From Flavipsychrobacter sp964461535 (GTDB lineage: Bacteria; Bacteroidota; Bacteroidia; Chitinophagales; Chitinophagaceae), in assembly GCA_964461535.1 (NCBI GenBank), contig CAYWUY010000006.1:1-64000 (forward strand): 64,000 nucleotides of DNA, read 5' to 3'. The first letter of the stretch is position 1, and the number at the start of each line of letters is the position of its first letter. Under the pieces are notes generated by a model, which was not told the origin of the DNA, ran no database searches, and was given only the letters and a program-made list of their open reading frames with translations. Shown here one piece after another: positions 51,555 through 60,603 of this stretch. The position numbers and the translations under genes are program-made.

Positions 51555-53858
51555 TTACATCTTCATCATACGCCTATATGCTTTTATAAAAATAGCACCA
51601 AGGTTTTTATATGGAGGCACGTAGTCGCTAAATTTATCTTTATTACTAGAATCTTTACTTTTATTAAATCCATCTTCAAGCGTTTTCCACATACCTACCC
51701 AGTTAACGTCTTGTCCTGCTATTAGCGATCCATTTAATAATTTTAGTATCTCATCATTTACACCCATTGTCCCGGTTTGTTTAGAAGAAACAATGTGAGC
51801 ATCTGGAGACTTATCTAATACTTTAGCCAGATTGTGGTAGCCTCCACATGAACCTAGAATAACCACTTTTACATGTTTCTCTAGTTTCTCCAGTGTATTA
51901 TTCAGATGGTAACTATGACCTCTATGCACCATAACCGATGGAAATATATTCTTAGATTTTAGGAAGCTACATAATGTGTCAATAGCTTGGTCGTCTTCAG
52001 GTTCCGGTAGGGGTAAATTTGCATAAATAACCACTTTTTTATTGCCAGTAGATGAGATAACTGACCAGTATTTTTCACTAGATATTTTCCATTTATTATC
52101 TCTTCTAAATTGTTCTACAAAATGCTCATAAGATTTCATGCCATCTTCATCACCGTAGAAAAACACTTGTTGATACACTATTCCAGAGTCGTTTAATAGA
52201 TCGGAATAGGAAACGTGATTGATATTAGGAAGACCTACTCGGTCAGACACTACTTTAATGTTATTATCGTTAGTAGAAATTTTTGCGCCTTCAAATAGTC
52301 TTGCTAAAAGGCTGTAAATTACCATGCCTTTTTTACTACGTTCTTTATAAGATCTTTCGTAGTTTTCTTTTACTTTTTGTTGTAAAAATTGTGATAATGC
52401 GCTATCGGTAATACTACCAAATGCATCTGCAACATCTACGGCATCTTCTAGTTCTTCTTCTTTGCCATATTGAAGGTTATCAATGAAGCTAGACATGAGT
52501 TTATTTTTAGAAGAGTCGTCCATTGTTTTTAGAAAATCTGAAAGGGTATTATAGCCCGCACACATTCTAATGAATGTTCTAAAATGGTCGTAGTGTAAAG
52601 TGTCTAAAAATTCATCACCTTTCATTGGAGCCATTTTTTGAATCAGTCGTTTAAAACTACCTAGAAAACTACTGGTATATATTTCGTCCTGACCATATAC
52701 AATTGCATAGTATAATTCAGTTTTACTCAGACCTTCTATACATTTGAAGCGTACTTCATCTTTTGCTTCATGTAGTTCATTCATCTCGCGGGTATACCTA
52801 AGCGATCTTAATGCTAAATCTTGTGTATAATTTTTTCTACCTATACTATCATTTTGCATCTTTAGTCGCACCAAGTTTTGATAGTACCATTCTGCACTAT
52901 CAGTTATAGCATCCACTTGTGCAATAGATTTTCTTTCATAGAATATATCGCTTAAAAATGACATGGCTCTGATAGGAGATCTACTTCGTGTAGCTATAGT
53001 AACTATGGCTTTTACAAAAGGATCTTTACAGCGAATAATTGGTGTTTTTAAAACATTATTAGTAGATGTGGCATAGTTGAAAATCAAATCAGGTTCTACT
53101 TGCGCAGCTCTTGAAACTATAGTAGATGCAAAGGTATCGTTGTAATATTCAGGAAGTCTTTTAAAAATACCAACCGGGTCAGTTTCTGACAGTCTGAGAT
53201 ATAAATATGCTTTTAGTTCTTTTTGATTTTCAAACAATAGCTTACTATTATTAAGCGTGTATATGTTACAGTTTTTTACTGTAAAACTCCACAATTTATC
53301 TTCGCTGTATGCAACTAGGAAATCATGCATGTTTCCAACTAGTGCTTTGTAGTAGTTTACGTCTGGATTAGCATCAGTATTGAAGTCTTTTATAAGATTA
53401 TATACTGCATTTAAGCAACGTATACGTTCTTGATTATCTGCAAACGAGTCTCTTTCAAACATAGGCATGTTCTCAACCATTACTTCAAGAAATGCTGCCT
53501 CTTTTAGGATATATTTTGTGATCAATATATTTTTAGTACTATCTGGATATATTTTGATAAAGTTATCTTGAACACCATCTAGTCCATCGGAACGTTTTAG
53601 CTCTTTACCTATTTTATCTTCATGGAAATACCTTCTATTAAAGGGAATTTCTTTCATATAAGTTGTAGTAACATAAGGCAAAATTTTATTTATTGAATCT
53701 TGCTTTTTGATAGAGTCTTGTACTTTGATAGAGTCTATTATTCTCACTGAGTCGGCATGAAACTTAAGTTCAGGGTAAACCTGTGCGCTAGCTGTAGTAT
53801 TTCTTAACAGTAGGTGAGCTATTATAAATATTGTTGCTATTATTCTTGCAGAATACAA
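51555..53858 (-). CDS. Exported protein with candidate C-terminal clan CD (caspase/separase-like) cysteine protease domain
   Basis: No named family recognised. From a TTG at 53858 the protein has 767 residues with a signal peptide (YSARIIATIFIIAHLLLRNTTASAQ). The frame is open to a GTG at 53939, but that lies in the upstream terminator hairpin. After a Lys/Asp/Ser/Ile linker (VQDSIKKQDSINK) the middle is mostly helical. Near the end are two strands carrying VMVHRGHSY (His645/648) and VVILGSCGGY (Cys671), the order and spacing of a clan CD His-Cys dyad, closest in spacing to separase (HGSG...GCSSG). Later SSKQTGTMGVNDEIL could be the substrate pocket region. Alternatives: a CHAT-like fold without activity. 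Ends 5-8 bp from the riboswitch promoter. Confidence 0.6.
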   Translation of the reverse strand: MYSARIIATIFIIAHLLLRNTTASAQVYPELKFHADSVRIIDSIKVQDSIKKQDSINKILPYVTTTYMKEIPFNRRYFHEDKIGKELKRSDGLDGVQDNFIKIYPDSTKNILITKYILKEAAFLEVMVENMPMFERDSFADNQERIRCLNAVYNLIKDFNTDANPDVNYYKALVGNMHDFLVAYSEDKLWSFTVKNCNIYTLNNSKLLFENQKELKAYLYLRLSETDPVGIFKRLPEYYNDTFASTIVSRAAQVEPDLIFNYATSTNNVLKTPIIRCKDPFVKAIVTIATRSRSPIRAMSFLSDIFYERKSIAQVDAITDSAEWYYQNLVRLKMQNDSIGRKNYTQDLALRSLRYTREMNELHEAKDEVRFKCIEGLSKTELYYAIVYGQDEIYTSSFLGSFKRLIQKMAPMKGDEFLDTLHYDHFRTFIRMCAGYNTLSDFLKTMDDSSKNKLMSSFIDNLQYGKEEELEDAVDVADAFGSITDSALSQFLQQKVKENYERSYKERSKKGMVIYSLLARLFEGAKISTNDNNIKVVSDRVGLPNINHVSYSDLLNDSGIVYQQVFFYGDEDGMKSYEHFVEQFRRDNKWKISSEKYWSVISSTGNKKVVIYANLPLPEPEDDQAIDTLCSFLKSKNIFPSVMVHRGHSYHLNNTLEKLEKHVKVVILGSCGGYHNLAKVLDKSPDAHIVSSKQTGTMGVNDEILKLLNGSLIAGQDVNWVGMWKTLEDGFNKSKDSSNKDKFSDYVPPYKNLGAIFIKAYRRMMKM

Positions 53859-53875
53859 ACGATGTAGTTTTATAT

Positions 53876-53883
53876 CAAAAATA
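53876..53883 (-). promoter_or_regulatory. Predicted -7 box of the clan CD-like protein gene
   Basis: TATTTTTG on the minus strand fits TANNTTTG. It ends 17 nt before the TTG at 53858 and lies inside the longer open frame, so it supports the shorter start. Confidence 0.5.
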
Positions 53884-53929
53884 GAGGTACAAATGCAAAC
53901 AAAAAACCAAATATTATTGTCTAATACAA

Positions 53930-53956
53930 AAATGGCCACCTATAAGATGGCCATTT
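53930..53956 (-). terminator. Terminator between two exported-protein genes
   Basis: A 9-bp stem (AAATGGCCA/TGGCCATTT) with a 9-nt loop, followed on the minus strand by T residues. It ends the 53981-54904 gene. Confidence 0.8.
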
Positions 53957-53980
53957 ACTAATAAAATGATTCCGGAATAA

Positions 53981-54904
53981 TTAAAGCGAATTGAATTTAA
54001 AGTTAGATGTAGCATTTTTATGCTCAACTTTTATATTATCTTTTTCTGCTCTTTTTCTTATTATTTTGGCAACATCAGCATCCACATTACCATAAGTATA
54101 TACATATGTACCGGTAAGTTGCTTAAAGATATCATTAACCTTTTTTATTTTTTCTTCTTCATACTGAGCATTCATTGGCTCTAGCTTTCCAGTTATTTTA
54201 CCATTTACAATGTTGAAGTAAGCAACATATTTACTGTTAGAAGTGCCGAAGTTTACAATAAACGATTTGTCTTCAAGAACAGGGTCGTCAAAAGATGAAA
54301 ATTTGTTAAGGAAAACGTTAATGCTACTAACTATTTCTTTATACTCGTCAGCATCTTTTATAATACCGCTTTTAACGAATAATGTATTTTTATATAGTTT
54401 GTCAAAATCTGATTGACTGTATATAGTATCGTAGTATTCTACGAAAGTTAATTCCTTTGTTTGTAACTCATTAAGTATAGTGTTGTACTTAACGTTTTCA
54501 ATAGAAAGCATGCCTGGGTCGTCTGCTTTTACGTAAACCATAGGTCCGTTTGGTGAATTGTATTCTCGTCCCCACCATGTAGCTTTAGCTTCATTTCCTG
54601 TTTTATACATTATTAATGAAACATCGAAATTTTCATAATAATTTAAATTGCCTCTTTTGTCTTGTCCAGGAACTTTTACATGCTTGTATTGAATGTAGCC
54701 CCACTTATTACCAGATGCAGTATTTACAGCATTTCCTCTCCAATCGAGTTGGTTTTTATTGGAATTTATAAAGCCTCTAAGGTCATTTCCATTATTATCA
54801 TAAGTAGCACTAACCGGAGAAGGGAATTTAATATTTCTATTAATTTGAGCTGAAATATTGCCAGCTGTAATACTTAATAATAATATAGAAAATATTTTTT
54901 TCAT
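53981..54904 (-). CDS. Exported protein of unknown function
   Basis: No family recognised. The 307-residue protein has a signal peptide (KKIFSILLLSITAGNISAQ), then a mixed alpha/beta mature part. A region rich in Trp, Tyr and Asn (about 50-120: GFINSNKNQLDWRGNAVN, KWGYIQYKHVKVPGQD, KATWWGREYNS) precedes a helical segment (about 150-205) and a domain with KYVAYFNIVNGKITG. The end is basic (IIRKRAEKDNIKVEHKNA). It is on the same strand as the clan CD-like gene but separated by a terminator and promoter, so co-expression is uncertain. It could be a substrate or a partner; nothing shows which. Confidence 0.55.
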   Translation of the reverse strand: MKKIFSILLLSITAGNISAQINRNIKFPSPVSATYDNNGNDLRGFINSNKNQLDWRGNAVNTASGNKWGYIQYKHVKVPGQDKRGNLNYYENFDVSLIMYKTGNEAKATWWGREYNSPNGPMVYVKADDPGMLSIENVKYNTILNELQTKELTFVEYYDTIYSQSDFDKLYKNTLFVKSGIIKDADEYKEIVSSINVFLNKFSSFDDPVLEDKSFIVNFGTSNSKYVAYFNIVNGKITGKLEPMNAQYEEEKIKKVNDIFKQLTGTYVYTYGNVDADVAKIIRKRAEKDNIKVEHKNATSNFKFNSL

Positions 54905-55012
54905 AAACTATTGTTTAATCAGAATAGACTCTGATGCTATTTACAGAGGGGTAAATTTATAAAAACTATTGAAATCTAAAGGTATAATTTGAAACAATAT
55001 TATTACATAAAA

Positions 55013-55039
55013 CAAGGGGTGCAAATTTTGCACCCCTTG
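55013..55039 (-). terminator. Terminator after the bacilliredoxin gene
   Basis: A 13-bp stem (CAAGGGGTGCAAA/TTTGCACCCCTTG) with a single-base centre, followed on the minus strand by TTTTATG. Confidence 0.9.
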
Positions 55040-55061
55040 AGTAAAATATTATAAAAATATT

Positions 55062-55475
55062 TTAGCAATATGTTTCAAATGCTTGCATAAGGTTAGCAGC
55101 TATCATTTGTGCTGGACGACCTTCTATCATATGTCTTTCTATCATATGCACAACTTTCCCGTCTTTAAGTAAAGCTATTGCAGGAGAAGATGGAGGATAT
55201 GGTAATAGATAAGTACGAGCTTGCTTAACTGCATCTATGTCAAAGCCAGCAAAACTTGTAGTAAGTCTATTAGGTAATTTTTGAGAATTTTGTACTGCCA
55301 TTAATACTCCTGGACGAGCGGTACCAGCAGAACATCCGCATACACTATTTATCATCAACAGTGTAGTACCTTCCATTTGTAATGTGTTATCTACTGCTTC
55401 AGGTGTGGTTAATTCTGTGAAACCGTTATTAGTAAGTTCTGCCTTCATTGGGGCAACTATCTGTTCTGGATACAT
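55062..55475 (-). CDS. BrxA/BrxB family bacilliredoxin
   Basis: From the ATG at 55475, 137 residues beginning MYPEQIVAPMKAELTN, as in the YphP/YqiW family. The frame extends 22 codons upstream but a TAATTTTG promoter box lies in that extension. The active site is CGC in INSVCGCSAGTARPG, the bacilliredoxin motif. It removes bacillithiol or a similar low-molecular thiol from oxidised proteins. Other family marks: PSSPAIALLKDGKVVHMIERH and EGRPAQMIA. Monocistronic, with a strong terminator. Confidence 0.92.
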   Translation of the reverse strand: MYPEQIVAPMKAELTNNGFTELTTPEAVDNTLQMEGTTLLMINSVCGCSAGTARPGVLMAVQNSQKLPNRLTTSFAGFDIDAVKQARTYLLPYPPSSPAIALLKDGKVVHMIERHMIEGRPAQMIAANLMQAFETYC

Positions 55476-55492
55476 TTCAATCTTATTTTTTA

Positions 55493-55500
55493 CAAAATTA
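55493..55500 (-). promoter_or_regulatory. Predicted -7 box of the bacilliredoxin gene
   Basis: TAATTTTG on the minus strand fits TANNTTTG and ends 17 nt before the ATG at 55475, inside the longer frame. A TTG lies 22 bp upstream. Confidence 0.5.
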
Positions 55501-55624
55501 CTAAATAGATTAGTAAGCCATTGCAATTTAACAATTGACAAAATCTATTGTTCTTTTAATGAGATATGTAATATTTAGTATAATGGCAAATATTAGGTTT
55601 AACAGCAAATTTCAATGAAATAAG

Positions 55625-55632
55625 TACTTTTG
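55625..55632 (+). promoter_or_regulatory. Predicted -7 box of the first ABC-F gene, near-leaderless
   Basis: TACTTTTG fits TANNTTTG and ends 6 nt before the ATG at 55639. The TTG that opens the longer frame is part of this box, so it is not the start codon. Confidence 0.45.
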
Positions 55633-55638
55633 CCGCCT

Positions 55639-57591
55639 ATGTTACTTTCAATACAGAATGTTTCTTTCTTTTTTGGTGCACGCCCTATTTTAGAAAATGC
55701 TAATTGGCAAATAGGTTATGGTGAGCGTATAGGACTTGTGGGCAGCAATGGTGTTGGTAAATCTACTTTACTAAGACTAATGACTGGTGCATACACCCCA
55801 GAGGAAGGAACTATTACTAAACCCAAAGATGTTTCCTTGGGCTTTTTTAATCAAGATTTATTAAGCTTTTCTACAGATGACTCAATACTAAAAGTAGGTA
55901 TGCAGGCATTTGAAAGAGCTCATGAAATTGAGAAGGAGCTAGAAAGGTTAATGAAAGAGCTAGAAACCAAGCCTGATGATCCGAAACTTTTAGATGACTA
56001 CAGCCATGCCCTACATGACTTTGAAATGGCTGGTGGATACGAAATGGAGCACAAGTCGGCAGAAGTGTTGGAGGGATTAGGTTTTACAACTGCTGACTTA
56101 CAAAGACCATACAATACCTTCAGTGGAGGCTGGAGAATGCGTGTATTGCTAGCTAAAATGATGTTGCAAGCACCTCAATTGTTGCTTCTTGATGAGCCTA
56201 CCAACCACCTTGACTTACCAAGCATAGAGTGGCTTGAACGCTATTTAATAGGTTATCCCGGTAGCGTAGTTATAGTTTCGCACGATAGATACTTTTTAGA
56301 TAAAATGGTAACTAAAATTGTTGAAGTGTGGCAGAGAGATTTGCATCAATATTCAGGTAATTATAGTTTTTATCAGAAAGAGAAAGCTGAACGTGTTGAA
56401 TTGCAACAGCGGGCTTACGAAAATCAGCAAGATTATATACGCCAGCAAGAACGTTTTATTGAGCGTTTTAGAGCACAAGCTACAAAGGCTGCTCAGGCTC
56501 AAAGTGCTATAAAAAGATTAGATAAGCTAGAGAAAATAGAAGCACCGGACACTTCAATACCTATAATGAATATCAATTTTGATGTAGGAGTAGAACCGGG
56601 TAAAATAATATGCTCACTTAAAAACGTATCGAAAAAATACGGCAATCTAACCATATTAGAAAATGCCACTGCCGAAATTGATAGAGGCGATAAAATAGCA
56701 TTAATAGGTGCTAACGGTAAAGGTAAAAGTACATTGTTAAGAATTATCAGCGGACAGGAAGCATTTGAAGGTGATCGTAAATGGGGACATAATGTAGAAG
56801 AAAGTTTTTATGCTCAGCACCAGCTAGAAGCGCTAAATGTAGAGAACGAAATACTTGAAGAGATGAAAATGTGCGGAAGTGGCAAAAATGAGTTGGAACT
56901 GCGTCAGTTATTGGGTTGCTTCTTATTTAGTGGAGATGATGTATTTAAGAAAATTAAAGTATTATCGGGAGGGGAGAAGGCGAGGGTAGCACTAGCTAAA
57001 GTTATAGCTGCAAAAGGTAACTTCCTGCTTTTGGATGAGCCTACTAACCACTTAGATATGCAATCTGTGGAAATGTTAATAGATGCCTTAAATAAATATA
57101 AGGGAACATTAATCATAGTTTCGCACGACCGTTATTTTATCAGCAGAACTGCTAATAAAATATGGAATATTGAAGATGGAGAAATAAAAGATTTTGATGG
57201 ACCATACGAGGAATGGGTAACCTACCAACAAGAGAAATTAAAAAGACAACAACAAGTAGCTGCTAACAATAAAGAGGTAGAAAAGAAAAAAGAAGAGAAA
57301 AAAGTAGTAAAGCCTACGGTTAATACTGATGAACTTAATCAACTTAAAAAAGAGCATCAAAAGCAACAAAAGGCACTAGCAAAATTAGAAGAAGATTTAA
57401 ACCGAGTTAAGACAGAAATAACGGGTTTGGAAGCAAAGCTAGCTGATCCTGCTTTTTATGCAAATAAAGATGAATTTCAGAAAGTAGATACACAATATAA
57501 AGCTGCGGCTCAAAAGCAACAGTTATTGAACAAAAGCTATGAAGAATTATTTGAGAAAGTAATGGAGTTAGAAGAAAAAATATCCGGATAA
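55639..57591 (+). CDS. ABC-F family ATPase with C-terminal coiled coil (Uup-like)
   Basis: A 650-residue soluble protein with two ABC ATPase domains and no membrane segments. NBD1: GSNGVGKST, signature FSGGWRMRVLLAKMM, Walker B LLLLDEPTNHLD, switch VSHDR. An inter-domain arm (about 240-310) has the charged helices that reach into the ribosome. NBD2: GANGKGKST, LSGGEKARVALAKV, LLLDEPTNHLD, VSHDR. Both ATP sites look intact. The last ~110 residues are a Lys/Glu coiled coil (KEVEKKKEEKKVV...). ABC-F proteins act on translation or ribosome quality. The TTG at 55630 is in the promoter box. The stop abuts the stop of the convergent gene. Confidence 0.93.
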   Translation: MLLSIQNVSFFFGARPILENANWQIGYGERIGLVGSNGVGKSTLLRLMTGAYTPEEGTITKPKDVSLGFFNQDLLSFSTDDSILKVGMQAFERAHEIEKELERLMKELETKPDDPKLLDDYSHALHDFEMAGGYEMEHKSAEVLEGLGFTTADLQRPYNTFSGGWRMRVLLAKMMLQAPQLLLLDEPTNHLDLPSIEWLERYLIGYPGSVVIVSHDRYFLDKMVTKIVEVWQRDLHQYSGNYSFYQKEKAERVELQQRAYENQQDYIRQQERFIERFRAQATKAAQAQSAIKRLDKLEKIEAPDTSIPIMNINFDVGVEPGKIICSLKNVSKKYGNLTILENATAEIDRGDKIALIGANGKGKSTLLRIISGQEAFEGDRKWGHNVEESFYAQHQLEALNVENEILEEMKMCGSGKNELELRQLLGCFLFSGDDVFKKIKVLSGGEKARVALAKVIAAKGNFLLLDEPTNHLDMQSVEMLIDALNKYKGTLIIVSHDRYFISRTANKIWNIEDGEIKDFDGPYEEWVTYQQEKLKRQQQVAANNKEVEKKKEEKKVVKPTVNTDELNQLKKEHQKQQKALAKLEEDLNRVKTEITGLEAKLADPAFYANKDEFQKVDTQYKAAAQKQQLLNKSYEELFEKVMELEEKISG

Positions 57592-58671
57592 CTACCAATT
57601 TTTTATATTCTTAATAGTTTCAATCAGTAGGTTAGCCATAGCCTGCTGATTTTTTCTTTTGGGGTGTGTATTAGTTCCTATGAATGGGAAAAATAGTGTA
57701 TGAACTTTTTTGTCGTTTATTTGATTGACCGCCTGACTGATGTATCTAGGCCATGGAGCTCCTTCTTTTGTAGCATCCATGGAGCCAAGCGCACAAATTA
57801 TATCAGCTTTTGGGTGTTTTTGCCTAATAGTTAAGATGAAATTTTTGTAGGCAGTTATAATGCTCGTTGAATCAGGTGCATTATTCCCAAACCGCTTAAT
57901 ATATTGCGGATGATCTGGTTTGTTTATCAGCCAGGAATCATTTTGGAGTAAATTCACCACTACTATCTCAGGCTCAAATTGTTTAAAATTCCACTTATTT
58001 AGGCTATCCTCAGGGGCTATTCTATCATACATTTCAGGCATAATTATGTTAAACCAACTGAGCATGAGTCCTATTCCACTTTTTGAAATACATTGGAAAT
58101 CAGCATTGAAATATCTTGCAGTTATAGCCCCATAGCTGTAGTAATGATTAAAGTATTTTGGGTCTTTTGAATCTCCTAGGGTATCATCTACACTATATCC
58201 TGATGTTATAGAATTTCCGTAAAACTGAATTTTATGTTTGTGTGGAATACTATTGTGAGGGTGTCCTTCATTTCCCAAATCAAAATAATAGAAATCAGTC
58301 CCACCAAAACTCGCCTCAGTAAGTTTATATAATGTTAGCTTATGGCATTCTTCCGATAAGTCTTCTGCAAGAGTATAAGTATTTGGTATTGTATCAGGAT
58401 GTATAGTGTTAATAACGTTATCATCCACAATTACATAATAGTAATTTTTCCCTGTAGCATCTTTTAACTTTGCAGATATAGTTTTTCCGGTAAATCGTAT
58501 ACTTACCGATGCCCCTGACCAGAATAATTTTGTTGAGCTATCTGTAAAAACATTTCTGCCTGAAAATTGAAGAATTTTATCAGAGTGTTTAATAATGGTA
58601 TTTTTACCATTACAAGAATAGGCTAGAGTACCTAGTAATAATACTATGATAAAATGAAATAATTTCATCAA
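57592..58671 (-). CDS. CE2-like SGNH esterase lipoprotein
   Basis: A 359-residue lipoprotein (signal peptide, lipobox AYSC at about 17-20). An N-terminal jelly-roll (about 30-130) precedes an SGNH hydrolase domain. Block I is FYGNSITSGY with the catalytic Ser; a block III-like Asn is in LQNDSW; block V is THPKRKNQQAM with His, in which the usual Asp three residues before His is replaced by Thr. CE2 acetylxylan esterases share this jelly-roll plus SGNH layout and use a Ser-His dyad, so it probably removes acetyl groups from plant or microbial glycans. It is translationally coupled (ATGA) to the FMN reductase upstream. Confidence 0.85.
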   Translation of the reverse strand: MMKLFHFIIVLLLGTLAYSCNGKNTIIKHSDKILQFSGRNVFTDSSTKLFWSGASVSIRFTGKTISAKLKDATGKNYYYVIVDDNVINTIHPDTIPNTYTLAEDLSEECHKLTLYKLTEASFGGTDFYYFDLGNEGHPHNSIPHKHKIQFYGNSITSGYSVDDTLGDSKDPKYFNHYYSYGAITARYFNADFQCISKSGIGLMLSWFNIIMPEMYDRIAPEDSLNKWNFKQFEPEIVVVNLLQNDSWLINKPDHPQYIKRFGNNAPDSTSIITAYKNFILTIRQKHPKADIICALGSMDATKEGAPWPRYISQAVNQINDKKVHTLFFPFIGTNTHPKRKNQQAMANLLIETIKNIKNW

Positions 58672-59189
58672 TTTAAGGTACGCAATTTGGCAGATATTCT
58701 TGCAATAATTTCCTGAATTTGTTTAACAGTATCTTCATCTATTAGTTTGTTATTTTTATCTAGTTTAGACCGTACAAACCTTATTAATAAAGAATTTCCA
58801 TCTTCAATATTGGCTGTAATTGCTTTTAAAATATTTAACCAAGATTCATGTGCATACGTTCCATTAGTTGCAGCTGTTATCAAAACCGTATATTTCTCGT
58901 AAAATTCTCCACCTGATACTAGCCAATCAATAGCATTTTTAAGAGTGCCCGGAATTCCAAATGCATATTCAGGACTTACTATAATTATTATATTCGATAG
59001 TTTTACTTTTTCCTTTAAGTCTAATACTTCAATTGGTAATTCTTTGCTATCGTTAAAATGAGGTAGTTTATCTAGGCTTTCATATACTTCAACATTGGCT
59101 TCTTGTATATTCTCTACGAAATAATTCGTAATTGCAAAACAGCTTGAATCTTTTCTTAGTGATCCGTTTATTATGAGTATTTTATTCAT
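58668..59189 (-). CDS. NADPH-dependent FMN reductase family protein
   Basis: From the ATG at 59189, 173 residues beginning MNKILIINGSLRKDSSC, the phosphate-binding loop of the flavodoxin-like fold. The conserved PEYAFGIPGTLKNAIDWLVSGG is the FMN/dimer motif of the NAD(P)H-dependent FMN reductase family. It reduces flavin, quinone or azo/chromate compounds using NAD(P)H. The frame extends 19 codons upstream without a good start. Its stop overlaps the start of the CE2-like esterase by 4 bases, though the two reactions have no obvious link. Confidence 0.88.
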   Translation of the reverse strand: MNKILIINGSLRKDSSCFAITNYFVENIQEANVEVYESLDKLPHFNDSKELPIEVLDLKEKVKLSNIIIIVSPEYAFGIPGTLKNAIDWLVSGGEFYEKYTVLITAATNGTYAHESWLNILKAITANIEDGNSLLIRFVRSKLDKNNKLIDEDTVKQIQEIIARISAKLRTLN

Positions 59190-59348
59190 TTCCGCTAATG
59201 TAAAATTCTTTTGTGTAGGTATGTTGTAATATAATCTTAAAATCATTTCTTTTCACATAATTTACATTATGTTTAATAAAATAAACAATAACGCTCATAA
59301 ACGTGTAATTTCTTAATATTGTATAGTTAATCGGTTTAATTATTTAGC

Positions 59349-60593
59349 ATGAAGTTTACCTATATTAGTTTATATATAACTACCCTTTTCTTTGTTCTTA
59401 TCAATAATGTCGCAAAGGCTCAAGTTTCTAATTGTAATGCATTTTTAAAAGGAAATTATCTTGAAGTTGGGTTTAACTGGAACGGTGCAATTGGTACTAG
59501 CTATAAACCTCCGGTTGGCTACCACCCTGTAATGGCGAGTTCATATTACAAATCTCCAGTTTGTGGTGGCGGTATATATTCAGATAGTTCATTAGGAATT
59601 GTTTCTGACGTAAATATGACTGGATGGAGTTCTGGATCATATTTAGGCGATTATGTTTTACCTGGTGATGGTCAAGAAGGCTGGAGCCTAATGATTGGTT
59701 CAGAACAAATCAATGGTTGGAACATCTTAGCTAAATCTACGGATACTTTACAGTATAATATGCCGCATGATTTCATTGAGTATCAGGATTCCGCAAATTT
59801 TAAGCTTGTAAAATGGCAAGGGTTAAGAAGAGGCCTATATGTTACTCAATTTTATAGAATCGATAAAAATGCTAATGTCATGAAGGTTTCAGTTTTGTTA
59901 GAAAACTCTAGCTTGGAAACCTTATCAGACATATATTTCATGCGTACAATAAATGTTAATACCAACGGCGCTTCAGGGTCTTTGGCAACAGTAAATAAGA
60001 TTCTGCATCAACAGCCTAATGCACTAGACAAAGTTGAAGTTTATAGTAGAAATGCTAGCCCTGGAACAGACAATGGATTTGTTTTCATGGCTAGCCAATA
60101 TCCTTACAGTAAGGCTTTTATTAGCAATACGTCTACATTACCTGATGCTACTACTATTAATTATATATATTCTGGTGACGGCGCATTTGTATATAACGAA
60201 GGTGAAAGTAACACGGCCGATGCTTCAATTGGTTTGGTTTTTTATGGTGGTACACTATCCTCCGGACAAGGCGTTCAAATGGATTTTGTATATGGGTTTA
60301 AGGAATCTATGCTTGATAGTGTTTGGGTACCTGTATCAATAAAAGATGCTGAGTTTAATCAACTTTCCTTATATCCTAATCCAGCTGAAAACATTCTTTC
60401 ATACAGTTTAACCAATCAAGAGCCACACAGTTGGCAGATAATTGATGTGTTTGGTAGAGTTGTTAAATATGGAGATAATACTACCAATATGGCCCATATA
60501 GATATAACAACTTTAGCACATGGTTTGTACACCTTTATTCTTACAACTGATAATAGGAGTTCTAGTATCAGGCAAAAATTTATAAAACAATAA
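59349..60593 (+). CDS. Secreted protein with T9SS C-terminal sorting domain
   Basis: A 414-residue exported protein. Signal peptide (KFTYISLYITTLFFVLINNVAKA, then QVSN). The body (about 26-330) is a beta-rich domain of unknown family with Gly, Ser and Asn-rich loops (NWNGAIGTSYKPP, GSEQINGWN, YFMRTINVNTNGASG). The last 75 residues are a type IX secretion signal: LYPNPAENILSY, IIDVFGRVVKYG, GLYTFILTT, KFIKQ. It should be exported to the surface. A YdjM-like membrane gene follows 10 bp later. A body similar to this in other Bacteroidota has no assigned role that I know. Confidence 0.85.
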   Translation: MKFTYISLYITTLFFVLINNVAKAQVSNCNAFLKGNYLEVGFNWNGAIGTSYKPPVGYHPVMASSYYKSPVCGGGIYSDSSLGIVSDVNMTGWSSGSYLGDYVLPGDGQEGWSLMIGSEQINGWNILAKSTDTLQYNMPHDFIEYQDSANFKLVKWQGLRRGLYVTQFYRIDKNANVMKVSVLLENSSLETLSDIYFMRTINVNTNGASGSLATVNKILHQQPNALDKVEVYSRNASPGTDNGFVFMASQYPYSKAFISNTSTLPDATTINYIYSGDGAFVYNEGESNTADASIGLVFYGGTLSSGQGVQMDFVYGFKESMLDSVWVPVSIKDAEFNQLSLYPNPAENILSYSLTNQEPHSWQIIDVFGRVVKYGDNTTNMAHIDITTLAHGLYTFILTTDNRSSSIRQKFIKQ

Positions 60594-60603
60594 GTTTTAG
60601 TAT

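Noticed and set aside
53859..53939. Longer start (GTG at 53939) for the clan CD-like protein
   Set aside because: It lies in the terminator hairpin of the upstream gene, and a TATTTTTG box lies downstream of it.
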